64,000 nt of DNA from Halorubrum sp. BV1 (GTDB taxonomy: Archaea; Halobacteriota; Halobacteria; Halobacteriales; Haloferacaceae). Positions 54,114 to 63,773 of the stretch are shown here, one piece after another (the first letter of the stretch is position 1; each line of letters opens with the position of its first letter). Below the pieces are notes generated by a model that ran no database searches, had not been told where the DNA came from, and saw nothing but the letters and a program-made list of their open reading frames with translations. Position numbers and translations under genes: made by a program. Location: contig NZ_JQKV01000002.1 in NCBI RefSeq assembly GCF_000746205.1, positions 372,001 through 436,000 on the forward strand. Direction: 5' to 3'.

Positions 54114-55055
54114 ATGGCTAGCAAAACGAACGATCCGGCGGCGCACGCGGACGACATCGTCTCGCGGCGAGGCGAGGTGTCCGCGTCGCTCGCGCACACC
54201 TGTTCCCGGATCAAAGACGTTCTGACGTACAGTTCCGCCTACCTCGTGTTCATCGCGATGATCGAGGTGTTGACCGTGCATCTCGTGTTGTCGCTGCCGC
54301 TGAATCCGGCACCGGTCGTCGTCGGCCTCGTCACCTTCTCGGTGTACGCCGGAGACAGGATCGCCGACGCCGACAGCGACGCGCTCTCGACGCCGGAGCG
54401 GAGCGCGTTCGTGACGCGCCATCGCGAGGCGCTGTCGCTTCTCACGGCCGGTGCCTACGGTGTCGCGATCGCGATCGCGATCACCGGCGGCCCGCTCGCG
54501 CTCGCGATCACCCTCCTTCCCGGCGGGTTCTGGATCCTCTACGCATCCGACTGGTTCCCGACCCTCGGACGGCGGTTCAAACGGCTGAAACAGATCCTCG
54601 TGGTGAACTCGGCGATGGTCGCCTCGGCGTGGGCGATCGCGGTCGTCGGGCTCCCGCTGGCGTTCGCCGAGGCGACGGTCACGCCTCTTTCCGGGGTGGT
54701 GTTCGTGTACTTCCTCGTCGACACGTTCGTCAACACGGAGATTCCGAACGTGCGGGACGTGGAGGCCGACGCCGCGGACGGCGTCTCGACGCTCCCCGTC
54801 GTCTTCGGAATCCGGCGGACGCGACACGCCCTGTACGGGCTGGATCTGTTCCTCGTCGCGTTCGTCGCCCTGACGCTCGCGTTCGGTCCGCTCACAGTCG
54901 CGCTCGCGGGAGCGATCCTCGTCGGACTCGGCTACGCGCTCGTCCTCGCGTGGTTCGTCGGCCGGACGAACGCGCCCGGGCGGCTCGCCATCGCCGGCGA
55001 GTCAAAACACCTCGTGGTGTTCGCGCTGCTCCTCGTCTCGACGGCGGGGATCTGA
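54114..55055 (+). CDS. UbiA-family prenyltransferase
   Basis: A 313-residue membrane enzyme with about eight helices. The first Asp-rich motif is degenerate (YAGDRIADADSD), replacing NDxxDxxxD. The second is intact (NVRDVEADAADGVSTLPVVFG, D-x3-D-x3-G type). Members join prenyl chains to acceptors in lipid or quinone synthesis; the acceptor here is unknown. The first ~30 residues are a soluble extension. Confidence 0.85.
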   Translation: MASKTNDPAAHADDIVSRRGEVSASLAHTCSRIKDVLTYSSAYLVFIAMIEVLTVHLVLSLPLNPAPVVVGLVTFSVYAGDRIADADSDALSTPERSAFVTRHREALSLLTAGAYGVAIAIAITGGPLALAITLLPGGFWILYASDWFPTLGRRFKRLKQILVVNSAMVASAWAIAVVGLPLAFAEATVTPLSGVVFVYFLVDTFVNTEIPNVRDVEADAADGVSTLPVVFGIRRTRHALYGLDLFLVAFVALTLAFGPLTVALAGAILVGLGYALVLAWFVGRTNAPGRLAIAGESKHLVVFALLLVSTAGI

Positions 55056-55110
55056 GCGGGATCCTCCGAGGTCCCGAGCCCGCTTTTTTCCCGCCGCCCG
55101 CCGGGTGATT

Positions 55111-55117
55111 CATATAC
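55111..55117 (+). promoter_or_regulatory. TATA box of the 7TM histidine kinase
   Basis: CATATAC is centred about 26 bases before GTG 55140 and only 8 bases before GTG 55122. This spacing favours 55140 as the leaderless start. Confidence 0.5.
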
Positions 55118-55139
55118 TCCGGTGTCGTGTGTTCCGCAC

Positions 55140-56828
55140 GTGCATCCCCCAACGACGGTCGTCGTCCCGCTCCTGTTCGGCTCGATCGCTACCGGGAGCG
55201 GTGCCGCGATCCTCGCGTGGCGGGAACGGCCGAACCCCGGCGCGACCCCCCTCGTGTGGCTGCTCGGCGGGCAGTCCGTGTGGGCGACGTGTATCATCTT
55301 CAGCCTCTCCGCCGAGTCGGTAAGCGAGACGCTGACGTGGACGAAGCTCGGCTGGATCGGCGTCATGATCGTTCCCGTCGCGTGGATCCTGTTCGCACTG
55401 GAGTACACGGGGCGGGACCAGTACATCACGCGGCGAAGCGTCGCGCTGTTGTCCGTCGTTCCGGTTCTCACGGTGTGTCTCGCCGTTACCGAGCAGTACC
55501 ACGGGCTCCTCTACGTCCGCCCGGCGGGCGTCACCGTGGACGGCGCGGTCGTCGCCGAACAGGGGGGCCTCTGGTACGGCGTCGCCGCGGCGTACACCTA
55601 CCTGCTCGGCGTGCTCGGAATCGTCCCGATACTCGGGCTGGTGTCGAGCCGCGCGACCGCGTTTCGCGGGCAGAGCGCCGCGTTGCTCGTCGGAATCACG
55701 ACCCCGTGGGCCACGAACATCCTGTATAACGCCGGCGCGCTCCCCTCCGCGGGCATCGACCCGACGCCGATCGCGTTCGCGGTCTCCGGCGTCGCGTACC
55801 TCGGCGCTATCAGGCGGTTCCGAATGTTCGGAGCCAACCCGGCCCCGACGTGGCGCGCCAAGGAGTTCCTGTTCGACCACATCCATGAGGGCGCGATCGT
55901 CGTCGACGGTCACGACACGATAGTCGAGATCAACCAGACGGGTGCCGCGGTCCTCGGCGTCGACGTGGACCGCGCGCTGGGCTCGCCTGCGTCCGAGCTG
56001 CTCCCGGTGAACGGACCGATACAGGCCGACGGCGGCCGCGACTTCCTGACCGTCGGGACCGAGTCGACCTCACAGTCGTACGACGTGACAGTGACCGAAC
56101 TCACCGATCGCCGCGACCACACGCTGGGATTCGTGTTCACACTTCACAACGTCACGCGGTACCTCCAGCAACAGCAGCGGCTGAAGGTGCTCAACCGAGT
56201 CCTCAGACACAACATCCGGACCGAAGCGAACATCATTCAGGGGTACGCCGAGCGCACCGCAGACGAGACAGCCGAGACGATCAAACGGCGGACCATGCGG
56301 ATCGTCGAACTCAGCGAGAAGGGTCGGGACGCGATCGACCTGTTCGAGGACGCCGTCGGCGAGTGGAACCAGTCGTCTCTCGATTCGATCGTCGGGGACT
56401 GTCTCGCCGGTGCCCGCGACGCGTTCCCCGACGTCGCCTTCGAACTGGAGCGACCCACCGAGGACGCGACGATTCCCGACGGCGCTGCGGTCGTGGTGAA
56501 CAACCTGATCGAGAACGCCGCGGTACACAACGCCGGTTCGGACCCGCGCGTGAGCGTCTCCGCGTGGGTCGAGAGCGACCGAGCCGTGGTGCAGATCGCC
56601 GACAACGGACCCGGGATCGACGAGTACGAGTTGGACATCCTCGACTCGGGGACCGAGACCCCCCTCCGCCACGGGAGCGGGCTCGGCCTCTGGCTCGTGA
56701 AGTGGGGGACGGAGACGATCGGCGGTTCGGTCGATTTCGAGCCCGCCGAGCCGACCGGTACGATCGCCACGCTCACCGTCCCGCTGAGCGGTTCGGACGG
56801 ACGGACGCCCGCACCGAGAGACGGGTGA
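55140..56828 (+). CDS. Sensor histidine kinase with 7TM input and PAS domain
   Basis: A ~562-residue membrane kinase (GTG at 55140; an in-frame GTG at 55122 would add six residues). Residues ~1-220 have seven hydrophobic helices of the histidine-kinase N-terminal 7TM type. A PAS domain follows (HIHEGAIVVDGHDTIVEINQTGAAVLG). The phosphoacceptor is His in VLRHNIRTEANIIQGYAE. The ATPase domain has VVNNLIENAAVHN, ADNGPGI and GSGLGLWLV. The signal is unknown and no response regulator is adjacent. Confidence 0.92.
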   Translation: MHPPTTVVVPLLFGSIATGSGAAILAWRERPNPGATPLVWLLGGQSVWATCIIFSLSAESVSETLTWTKLGWIGVMIVPVAWILFALEYTGRDQYITRRSVALLSVVPVLTVCLAVTEQYHGLLYVRPAGVTVDGAVVAEQGGLWYGVAAAYTYLLGVLGIVPILGLVSSRATAFRGQSAALLVGITTPWATNILYNAGALPSAGIDPTPIAFAVSGVAYLGAIRRFRMFGANPAPTWRAKEFLFDHIHEGAIVVDGHDTIVEINQTGAAVLGVDVDRALGSPASELLPVNGPIQADGGRDFLTVGTESTSQSYDVTVTELTDRRDHTLGFVFTLHNVTRYLQQQQRLKVLNRVLRHNIRTEANIIQGYAERTADETAETIKRRTMRIVELSEKGRDAIDLFEDAVGEWNQSSLDSIVGDCLAGARDAFPDVAFELERPTEDATIPDGAAVVVNNLIENAAVHNAGSDPRVSVSAWVESDRAVVQIADNGPGIDEYELDILDSGTETPLRHGSGLGLWLVKWGTETIGGSVDFEPAEPTGTIATLTVPLSGSDGRTPAPRDG

Positions 56829-56891
56829 CGGCGCGCTCTCACAACCGAGGGTTCCACAACGCTTACCCCGTCGAGTGAGGCAGTGAGTCGC

Positions 56892-57752
56892 ATGCGAGCG
56901 CTCTCCGAGATCGAAACAGTCGGCGTCGTCGGCGCGGGCACGATGGGCAGCGGGATCGCACAGGTCGCGGCGACGGCCGGCTACGAGGTCGTGATGCGCG
57001 ACGTCGAGACCGAGTACGTCGAGCGGGGACTCGACGGCGTCGACGACAGCCTGTCGCGGCTCGACGCGACGGACGCGATCGACGAGGAGCCGGCCGCGAT
57101 CCGCGATCGCATCGCCGGGACGACGGACCTCGCCGACCTCGCGGACGTCGACCTCGTGATCGAGGCCGCGGTCGAAGACCTCGACGTGAAACGCGAGATC
57201 TTCGCGGACCTCGCGGACGTGACCGACTGCGACGTGGTGCTCGCGACGAACACCTCGACGCTCTCTATCACGGCCATCGCGAGCGCGACCGACCGCGCGA
57301 GCGACGTGATCGGGCTCCATTTTATGAACCCCGTTCCGGTCATGGAGGGCGTGGAGGTCGTTGTCGGCGAGCGCACCGATCCGGCGGTCGCCGAGTTCGC
57401 GCACGCGTTCGCCGAGGCTCTGGACAAGACGACCTGGGAGTCCGACGACAAGCCCGGCTTCGTCACGAACCGGATCCTGATGCCGTGGATAAACGAAGGG
57501 ATCCGCGCGTACGACGAGGGCGTCGCCGAGAAACGGGACATCGACCGCGGGATGACACTGGGCACGAACGTTCCGATGGGGCCGCTCGAACTGGCCGACC
57601 ACATCGGCCTCGACGTGGTGCTCGACGCCAGCGAGACGCTGCACGACGAGCTCGGCGACCGCTACCAGCCGGCGTACCTCCTGAAGCGCAAGGTCGCGGC
57701 CGGGGACCTCGGAAAGAAATCCGGGCGGGGATTCTACCAGTACGACGACTGA
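56892..57752 (+). CDS. 3-hydroxyacyl-CoA dehydrogenase, single-function
   Basis: A 286-residue NAD-dependent enzyme of beta-oxidation or related acyl-CoA routes. The NAD loop is GVVGAGTMGSGIA, the catalytic His lies in GLHFMNPVP, and KPGFVTNRILMPWINEGIRAYDEGVA is the signature of the C-terminal helical domain. Unlike FadB it has no fused enoyl-CoA hydratase. ATG at 56892 gives the family start; a GTG three codons earlier is possible. Confidence 0.94.
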   Translation: MRALSEIETVGVVGAGTMGSGIAQVAATAGYEVVMRDVETEYVERGLDGVDDSLSRLDATDAIDEEPAAIRDRIAGTTDLADLADVDLVIEAAVEDLDVKREIFADLADVTDCDVVLATNTSTLSITAIASATDRASDVIGLHFMNPVPVMEGVEVVVGERTDPAVAEFAHAFAEALDKTTWESDDKPGFVTNRILMPWINEGIRAYDEGVAEKRDIDRGMTLGTNVPMGPLELADHIGLDVVLDASETLHDELGDRYQPAYLLKRKVAAGDLGKKSGRGFYQYDD

Positions 57753-57777
57753 GCCGACTCCGGCGACAGGCCGGGGG

Positions 57778-58458
57778 TCACGTCCTCGTCGCGTTGCCGT
57801 CGCCCTCGTCGCCCGCCGTCCACCGCCGCGCGCCGGGCAGGAGCCCGACCAGCGTCGTCACGTACCCGAACCTGAACAGCCCGAGCTGTGAGAGTCCGCC
57901 GAGGACGAACACGGCGAGGAACGCGGGCGCGGAGAGATCGAACAGCAGCGGCCCGACGGTCGGCCCCGCGGCGGCCGCCTCTAAGCTCGCGGGCGTGACC
58001 GACCGGGAGGCGAACGCCGCGCCGATGAACGCCGTCGAGACGACGAGCGTCGTCCGGCTCGCCACGAAGCCGATCAGCGCGCCGACCGCGACGCCGGCCA
58101 GCGTCGCGCCGCCGAGAAGCAGCGTGCCCTCGATGCCGGCGGCGTCGGCCGCGTAGATCGGCCCGACCGCGAACCGCCCGGCGAACCCGCCGACGAGGCC
58201 GCCGATAGCGACGACCGCGAACGAGAGCCCGGCGTACGCGAGGAAGCCGCCGACCGCCGCACCGACCGCGACGGCCCCGCCGGTCAGGGCGACGCCGTCG
58301 ACCGCGACGACGCCGAGGAGGCTCGGCGCGGCGACGTAGCCCGCGCCGCCCCCGACGAGGACGCCGGTCAGCGTCACCGCGTACACGGAGACGGCGGCAC
58401 CGACGAACGCGAGCAACAGCCCGGCGAGGACGAGTCCGGCGGTGAGTGGCGTGATCAT
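57778..58458 (-). CDS. DUF4203-like multi-spanning membrane protein
   Basis: A 226-residue protein with about seven glycine-rich hydrophobic helices (for example AGLLLAFVGAAVSVYAVTLTGVLVGGGAGYVA). The pattern resembles TMEM198/DUF4203 proteins. A short polar C-terminus ends the protein. ATG at 58458 begins MITPLTAGLVLAG. Function unknown; it converges on the dehydrogenase gene. Confidence 0.75.
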   Translation of the reverse strand: MITPLTAGLVLAGLLLAFVGAAVSVYAVTLTGVLVGGGAGYVAAPSLLGVVAVDGVALTGGAVAVGAAVGGFLAYAGLSFAVVAIGGLVGGFAGRFAVGPIYAADAAGIEGTLLLGGATLAGVAVGALIGFVASRTTLVVSTAFIGAAFASRSVTPASLEAAAAGPTVGPLLFDLSAPAFLAVFVLGGLSQLGLFRFGYVTTLVGLLPGARRWTAGDEGDGNATRT

Positions 58459-58529
58459 ATGGGGACGTGGCCCCCGATCGAACTTAAATTGTCGCGGGAC
58501 GGTGCGGCCGCGGTCGAGATTCGGGGAGA

Positions 58530-58808
58530 TCACCGCGCCCGCCGGCCCGCCTGTCGGTCGATGTGACGCGTGTAGCCGCCGACGCCGAGGCCGAAGCCGA
58601 CCACGATCAGGACGAAGCCGAGCATGCGCGTCGTCCCGACCGTCATCAGCGTCAGGATCACGCCGAACACGAACGCGAACACGCCGGCGACGACGACGCC
58701 GGCGTCGACGAGCGGGGAGGGCTGGACCGCCTCGCAGTGGGGGCAGATCCGCGCGTCGCTCGGGATCGGCTCGCGACAGTCGACGCAGTAGACGCGGTCG
58801 CGGGACAC
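58530..58808 (-). CDS. Zinc-ribbon membrane protein
   Basis: A 92-residue protein starting with GTG. The N-terminal zinc ribbon (YCVDCREPIPSDARICPHCEAVQ) has two Cys pairs, followed by two hydrophobic helices (about residues 36-58 and 62-80) and a basic end. Common architecture in Halobacteria; function unknown. Confidence 0.8.
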   Translation of the reverse strand: MSRDRVYCVDCREPIPSDARICPHCEAVQPSPLVDAGVVVAGVFAFVFGVILTLMTVGTTRMLGFVLIVVGFGLGVGGYTRHIDRQAGRRAR

Positions 58809-58843
58809 GAGGTGAGTGTTGTGGTTGATGGGACGTCAATCTG

Positions 58844-60157
58844 TCAGTCCGCGGCCGTCGCGGCCGCGTCGTCGCTCGCGCCGAGCGTCTCCTCGACCTG
58901 CGTCACGACGCCGACGAGCGCGACGGCCGCGAGCACCGCGCCGACGGCGAAGGGGACGACGAACCCGAAGCCGACGAGCCAGCCGGACGCGAGCGGCCCG
59001 AGCGCGATGCCGAAGCCGAATCCCATCGTGAGCACCGACAGCGTCGTCCCGGACTCCCCCTCCCGCGCGAGGTCGCCCGCGAGCGCGAGCGACGGCGCGA
59101 ACACGAACGCGACGGCGACGCCCTGCCCGAGCCGAACGAGCGTCATGACGATCGGATCGGTGACGATCCCCTGCAGTAGCGTCGTCGGGGCGAGCAACAC
59201 GAAGCCGGCGAGCAGGAACGGTCGCCGGCCGATCCGGTCGCTCGCCTGTCCCACGGGCACCTGTAAGAGGACGTTCGCGATGGTGACCGCGCCGAACTGA
59301 ATCCCGAACCAGACGGGAGCTTGGTCGAGTCGGACGTTGATCTGGTTCTGGAGCGTGGCGAACATCGCGATACACAGCCCCATCGCGACGGTCGCCAGCC
59401 CGAGCGCGAACACGGGGTCGAGCAGGCGGTCCTCGCCGCGCACCCGGATCGAGAGGTCGTCGCTCGCCGCGCTCGACTCGGCGGCGTCGCGGACGAGAAG
59501 GAACACTAAGACGAAGCTGAGGTACGCCCCGGCACAGGCCGCGACGAAGGCGGCGTCGAATCCGTCGAGCGTCGGGAGCCCGATCGGCGAGAGGTCGTAC
59601 GGCCCGCCCTCGACGACGGCCCCCGCGAGCACCGGACCGAAGCCGAACCCGATCAGCCGGAACGTGTTGTAGACGCCGAAGTTCCCGCCGCGGTCGCTGT
59701 CGCTCGCGGCGTACTCGTTGACGAGCGCGACCGTCGCCGGGATGATGAGCGCCGCGCCGAACCCCTGTGCCGCCCGGAGGGCGACGAGGTGCCAGTACGT
59801 GTCGGCGATAATGTAGAGTCCGCTCGCGGTTCCGAGAAGCAGGATGCCGGCCAGCACGAACGGCCGCCGGACGCCCATCCGGTCCGAGAGCCGTCCGGTC
59901 AGCGGCTGTGAGAAGCTGTTGAGAAAGCCGAAAAGCGAGAGGACGATTCCGATGAGGAGCGGCTCGGTCAGCGTCACCTCCGCAGCCCCGATCCCGACCG
60001 CGGAGCCAATCAGCGCGTCGACATCGATCAGGTCGCTGGCGATGTACAGCGGCAACACGACGATGAGAAACGAGTTCCCGGCCGCCCCGACCATCCGCGC
60101 GAGTGCCAGCACGATGACGCGCCGGTCGGTCGCCGCCGCCCGCGAGAGTAGCCCCAT
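58844..60157 (-). CDS. MFS transporter
   Basis: A 437-residue transporter with about 12 helices. The MFS loop-2 signature is GRLSDRMGVRRPFVLAG and its second-half copy is GQASDRIGRRPFLLAG. QGFGAALIIPATVALVNEYA is a TM5-type block. A central ~35-residue hydrophilic loop separates the halves. The overall look is of drug/sugar-efflux MFS proteins; the cargo is unknown. Confidence 0.92.
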   Translation of the reverse strand: MGLLSRAAATDRRVIVLALARMVGAAGNSFLIVVLPLYIASDLIDVDALIGSAVGIGAAEVTLTEPLLIGIVLSLFGFLNSFSQPLTGRLSDRMGVRRPFVLAGILLLGTASGLYIIADTYWHLVALRAAQGFGAALIIPATVALVNEYAASDSDRGGNFGVYNTFRLIGFGFGPVLAGAVVEGGPYDLSPIGLPTLDGFDAAFVAACAGAYLSFVLVFLLVRDAAESSAASDDLSIRVRGEDRLLDPVFALGLATVAMGLCIAMFATLQNQINVRLDQAPVWFGIQFGAVTIANVLLQVPVGQASDRIGRRPFLLAGFVLLAPTTLLQGIVTDPIVMTLVRLGQGVAVAFVFAPSLALAGDLAREGESGTTLSVLTMGFGFGIALGPLASGWLVGFGFVVPFAVGAVLAAVALVGVVTQVEETLGASDDAAATAAD

Positions 60158-60318
60158 TCACTCGCGCTTCGGGAGGCGAAGCAAAGGCGCTTGTGGACCA
60201 CCGAGAATCGATCCGGTTCCGCATCCAGACGAGGGGGACCGCATGAGCCGCGACCGGCGTGAGAGCCACGATAGCCAAGCAGGTCACCCGACCGGAGACG
60301 TGAGAGATCGGGTGAGGC

Positions 60319-62103
60319 TCACGCGGCCTCGACGCGCCGCGTCACGCCGCGGATCTCGAACCGCGCGCCGCCGGTTTCGGCGTCCGTCACAGACACGTCC
60401 CAGCCGTGTGCGGTGGCGATCTCGTGGACGATCGCGAGGCCGAATCCGGTGTTCCCGTCGACGCCGCTTTCGCCCGGTTCGAAGAGGTCATCACGGATCG
60501 CCTCCGGGATACCCGGACCGTCGTCTTCGACGTAGAAGCCGTCCGGGAGGTCACCGACCCGGACCGTGATGTTGTCGCCCGCGTGTTCCACCGCGTTGCG
60601 AATCAGGTTCTCGAACAGGTTCCGGAGACGGTCGGGGTCGGCGCGCACCGCGCCGTCAGTCTCGATTTCCATCGCGGCCACGTCGGTGTCGACCGTGTCC
60701 CAGCTGTCGGCGGCGACGGCGGCGAGCGAGACGGCCTCCGGGTCGCCGACGGACTCGCCCTCGCGGGCCAGCGTGAGGGTGTGGTCGACGATCGTCTCGA
60801 TGCGGTCGAGCGCGTCGGCCGCGGTCGAGAGGTGCTCGTCGTCGCCGTCACGGGCCTTCGCCGCGAGGTCGACGCGGCCCTGTGCGACGTTGAGCGGGTT
60901 CCGGAGGTCGTGGCTCACGATCCCGGCGAACGAGTCGAGCCGCTCGTTCTGCCGTTTTAGCGCGGCCTCGCGCTCTTTGAATGCGGTGATGTCTTCCTGG
61001 AATCCGACCCACTCCGTGACCTGTCCGTCGTCGTCGCGGATCGGCGCGATGCTGACGCGGTTCCAGAACTCCGTGCCGTCCTTGCGGTAATTCAGCATTT
61101 CGACGCTCTCGGGTTCGCCCGCGTTGATGGCGCGCCGGAGTCGCTCGATGGACGCCTCGTCTGTGTCGTCGCCCTGCAGGAATCGACAGTTGACACCGAC
61201 GGCCTCCTCGCGGCCGTACCCGGTCATCTCGACGAACCGGTCGTTGACGTACACCATGGGATTGTCCGACCGATCCGGGTCCGTGATCGTGATCCCGACC
61301 GGGGCCTCGTCGAGCGCCCGAGTCTTCGTCTCCAGTTCCTCGCGTCGCTCGTGCTCGTCGGAGACGTCTCGCAGGATGCCGACGCTCCCCTCGAAGCACT
61401 CGCCCTCGTACGGGAGCGCGGCCATGTGGTCGCGACACGGGATCGGCTCGCCGTCCTTCGGGACGATGTCGACGCCGAAGTGCTCGACGTTCGGGCTGGT
61501 ACTCGACAGGACGTTCCCGAGCCGGTTCTCGGCCTCGGCAACCGCATCTGGTCCCTTTATCAGATCGGGCGTGCTACCGATTATCTCCTCGCGGTCGTAG
61601 CCGGTGAGCGCCGCGAACGGCTCGTTGACGAAGGTGAACACGCCGCTATCGTCGACGACGTACACCGGATACGCGAGCGCGTCGATGACCGTCGAGTAAC
61701 GGTCTGCGACCTCCCGCGTCCGGTGTTCCTCGACCGCTTGGTCGACCCGGTTCGCGAGCCGCCGGAGCTGCTCGGGGCCGCCCTTCTGGAAGTATCCCGT
61801 GACGCCGGCGTTGAGCGCCTGACTCGCGATCTCCTCCGACCCCTTCCCCGTGTAGAGCACGAACGGCACCCGTCGGTCGCGCTTGCGGAGCGCGTCGAAG
61901 AACGCAAGCCCGTCCATGCCGGGCATGTCGTAGTCGCTGACGACGCAGTCGAACGACCTCTCGCTCAACCGGTCGAGCGCGTCGGTCGGGTCCGTGACGC
62001 TCGTTACCGCCACCGCCGAAAGCTCGCGATCGAGATACGCCGCCGTCAGATCCAGCACGGACGGGTCGTCGTCGACGTGCAACACGTCGATCTGCTCGGG
62101 CAT
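60319..62103 (-). CDS. Hybrid receiver-PAS-LOV histidine kinase (blue-light sensor)
   Basis: A 594-residue soluble signalling protein. Residues 1-125 are a receiver with phosphorylatable Asp57 (SDYDMPGMDG) and Lys87 (YTGKGSEE). Residues ~135-250 are a PAS domain. Residues ~262-375 are a second PAS that matches LOV domains: GVNCRFLQGDDTD with the flavin-adduct cysteine at Cys306, and LNYRKDGTEFWNRVSIAPIRD. The kinase has His398 (SHDLRNPLN), Asn503 (NLIRNAVEHA) and DDGPGI/GFGLAIV. LOV domains bind FMN and form a Cys-flavin adduct in blue light, so light control of the kinase is expected. Confidence 0.93.
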   Translation of the reverse strand: MPEQIDVLHVDDDPSVLDLTAAYLDRELSAVAVTSVTDPTDALDRLSERSFDCVVSDYDMPGMDGLAFFDALRKRDRRVPFVLYTGKGSEEIASQALNAGVTGYFQKGGPEQLRRLANRVDQAVEEHRTREVADRYSTVIDALAYPVYVVDDSGVFTFVNEPFAALTGYDREEIIGSTPDLIKGPDAVAEAENRLGNVLSSTSPNVEHFGVDIVPKDGEPIPCRDHMAALPYEGECFEGSVGILRDVSDEHERREELETKTRALDEAPVGITITDPDRSDNPMVYVNDRFVEMTGYGREEAVGVNCRFLQGDDTDEASIERLRRAINAGEPESVEMLNYRKDGTEFWNRVSIAPIRDDDGQVTEWVGFQEDITAFKEREAALKRQNERLDSFAGIVSHDLRNPLNVAQGRVDLAAKARDGDDEHLSTAADALDRIETIVDHTLTLAREGESVGDPEAVSLAAVAADSWDTVDTDVAAMEIETDGAVRADPDRLRNLFENLIRNAVEHAGDNITVRVGDLPDGFYVEDDGPGIPEAIRDDLFEPGESGVDGNTGFGLAIVHEIATAHGWDVSVTDAETGGARFEIRGVTRRVEAA

Positions 62104-62245
62104 AGCCGATCAGTAGGGCGGCCGGTAATAAACGAATGTCGGCCGAAGTAGCCGTTCTGGATCCGAGTTCAGACAGCCCTCTGTCGGCGAGCGCGTTCGC
62201 CGCGCGTGGCCGGTCTTAAGACCGACGAGCGCGGAGGCCTCCCCG

Positions 62246-63709
62246 ATGGGTGGCGAGACGCTCCCCGGGACGGCCGCGGCCGACGGCGACGAGGCGAGCG
62301 ACCGCGTCGTCCTGCATGTGGATATGGACTGTTTTTACGCCTCCTGTGAGCGACTGCGTCGCCCCGAACTCGCCGACGAGCCCGTCGTCGTGGGCATGGG
62401 CTACGAAGCGGGCGAGACGGGCGGCGCAGTCGCGACCGCGAGCTACGAGGCCCGCGCGTTCGGCGTCGAGAGCGCGATGCCGATCTCCGAGGCGTTGGAG
62501 TTGCTCCCCCGACGCGCCGACGCCGACCCAGACGACCCGGACGCGCCGAACCCCGAGGAGACCGGACGATACCTCCCCGTCGACCTCGACTTCTACAAGG
62601 ACGTCGCGAGCGAGGTGAAAGCGATCGTCCGCGACTGCGCCGACACGCGGCGGGAAGTGAGCATCGACGAGGCGTACCTCGACGTCACCGACCGCACCTC
62701 GTGGGCCGTCGCCGGTGGCGGGCCCGACGCCGATGACGCGCCGCCCCCGAGCGCCGCGGCCGGTCCCGCCGACGCCCGAACGCTCGCGGAGGGGTACGCC
62801 CGCCACGTTAAATCCCGGATCGAACGCGAGGCGGGCGTGCCGGCGAGCGTCGGCGTCGCCCCCAACATGTCGGCAGCGAAGGTCGCGAGCGACGCCGACA
62901 AGCCCGACGGACTCGTCGTCGTCCCGCCCGGATCGGTCGCCGACTTCCTCGCGCCGCTGCCGACTGCAGACGTCCACGGCGTCGGCCCCGTGACGGAGCG
63001 GACCCTCGCCGACATGGGGATAGAGACCGCGGGCGATCTCGCCGACGCCGACCCCGACCGGCTCGCCGCGGAACTCGGCGACCGCGGACGGGAGCTGTCG
63101 CGCCGCGCCCGCGGAGACGACGATCGACCGGTGACGCCGACCGGCCTCCCGAAGAGCCTCTCACGAGAGTCGTCGCTGCCGGCCACCGCCGACGACGAGA
63201 CGAAGCGGGCGACGGTGTCGGCGCTGGCGACCGACGTGGCCCGCCGCGCCCGCGAGCGGGGCTGCCTGTACCGAACCATCGGGATCAAGGTAGTTGAGCC
63301 GCCGTTCGAGGTGAACACTCGCGCGCGGAGCCTCCCCGGCCCCGTCGACGACCCCGACCTCGTCGAGGAGGTCGCGCTCGATCGCCTCACCGAGTTCGCC
63401 GACGCTCGAGTCCGCAAGCTCGGCGTCCGCGTCTCGAATCTCGATTTCGCGGAGAGCGATCAGGCGACGCTCGCCGGGTTTGATGCGGCCGATCGGTCCG
63501 GTGGCGAGGGCTCCGAGCCGTCCGGTTCCCGGTCGACCGACGACGCCGGCGGCAGCACGCTCACGGACTGGGTCGGCACAGAGCCGAGCGTCGAGACCGA
63601 CGGACAAAGCGAGACCGACGGAGGCGACGGAGGCGGGAGAGACGACGGAAGCGACGGTCGGCCGCGACGCCCCGAGGACGGACAGGCCTCGCTCGACGAG
63701 TGGGACTGA
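62246..63709 (+). CDS. dinB: DNA polymerase IV (DinB, Y-family)
   Basis: A 487-residue lesion-bypass polymerase. The catalytic metal ligands are Asp26 and Asp28 in VLHVDMDCFYASCE and Asp141/Glu142 in SIDEAYLDV. Tyr31 is the steric gate. Two Asp/Pro-rich insertions (residues ~90-108 and ~155-180) are halophilic. HhH motifs lie at VHGVGPVTERTLADMGIETAGDLADADP. The C-terminus, after an acidic linker, ends in QASLDEWD, a likely PCNA-binding peptide. Confidence 0.95.
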   Translation: MGGETLPGTAAADGDEASDRVVLHVDMDCFYASCERLRRPELADEPVVVGMGYEAGETGGAVATASYEARAFGVESAMPISEALELLPRRADADPDDPDAPNPEETGRYLPVDLDFYKDVASEVKAIVRDCADTRREVSIDEAYLDVTDRTSWAVAGGGPDADDAPPPSAAAGPADARTLAEGYARHVKSRIEREAGVPASVGVAPNMSAAKVASDADKPDGLVVVPPGSVADFLAPLPTADVHGVGPVTERTLADMGIETAGDLADADPDRLAAELGDRGRELSRRARGDDDRPVTPTGLPKSLSRESSLPATADDETKRATVSALATDVARRARERGCLYRTIGIKVVEPPFEVNTRARSLPGPVDDPDLVEEVALDRLTEFADARVRKLGVRVSNLDFAESDQATLAGFDAADRSGGEGSEPSGSRSTDDAGGSTLTDWVGTEPSVETDGQSETDGGDGGGRDDGSDGRPRRPEDGQASLDEWD

Positions 63710-63773
63710 GCGACCCGCCCGGCGAGCCACTTGACGGACCGGTCTTTTTCTGCTACCGCGGTCATCGCCGAGT

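Noticed and set aside
53884..54225. Possible 113-codon gene before UbiA, with a TATA-like element 26 bases upstream
   Set aside because: The product is Arg/Ser-rich, has no domain and overlaps the start of UbiA. More likely a long leader or nothing.
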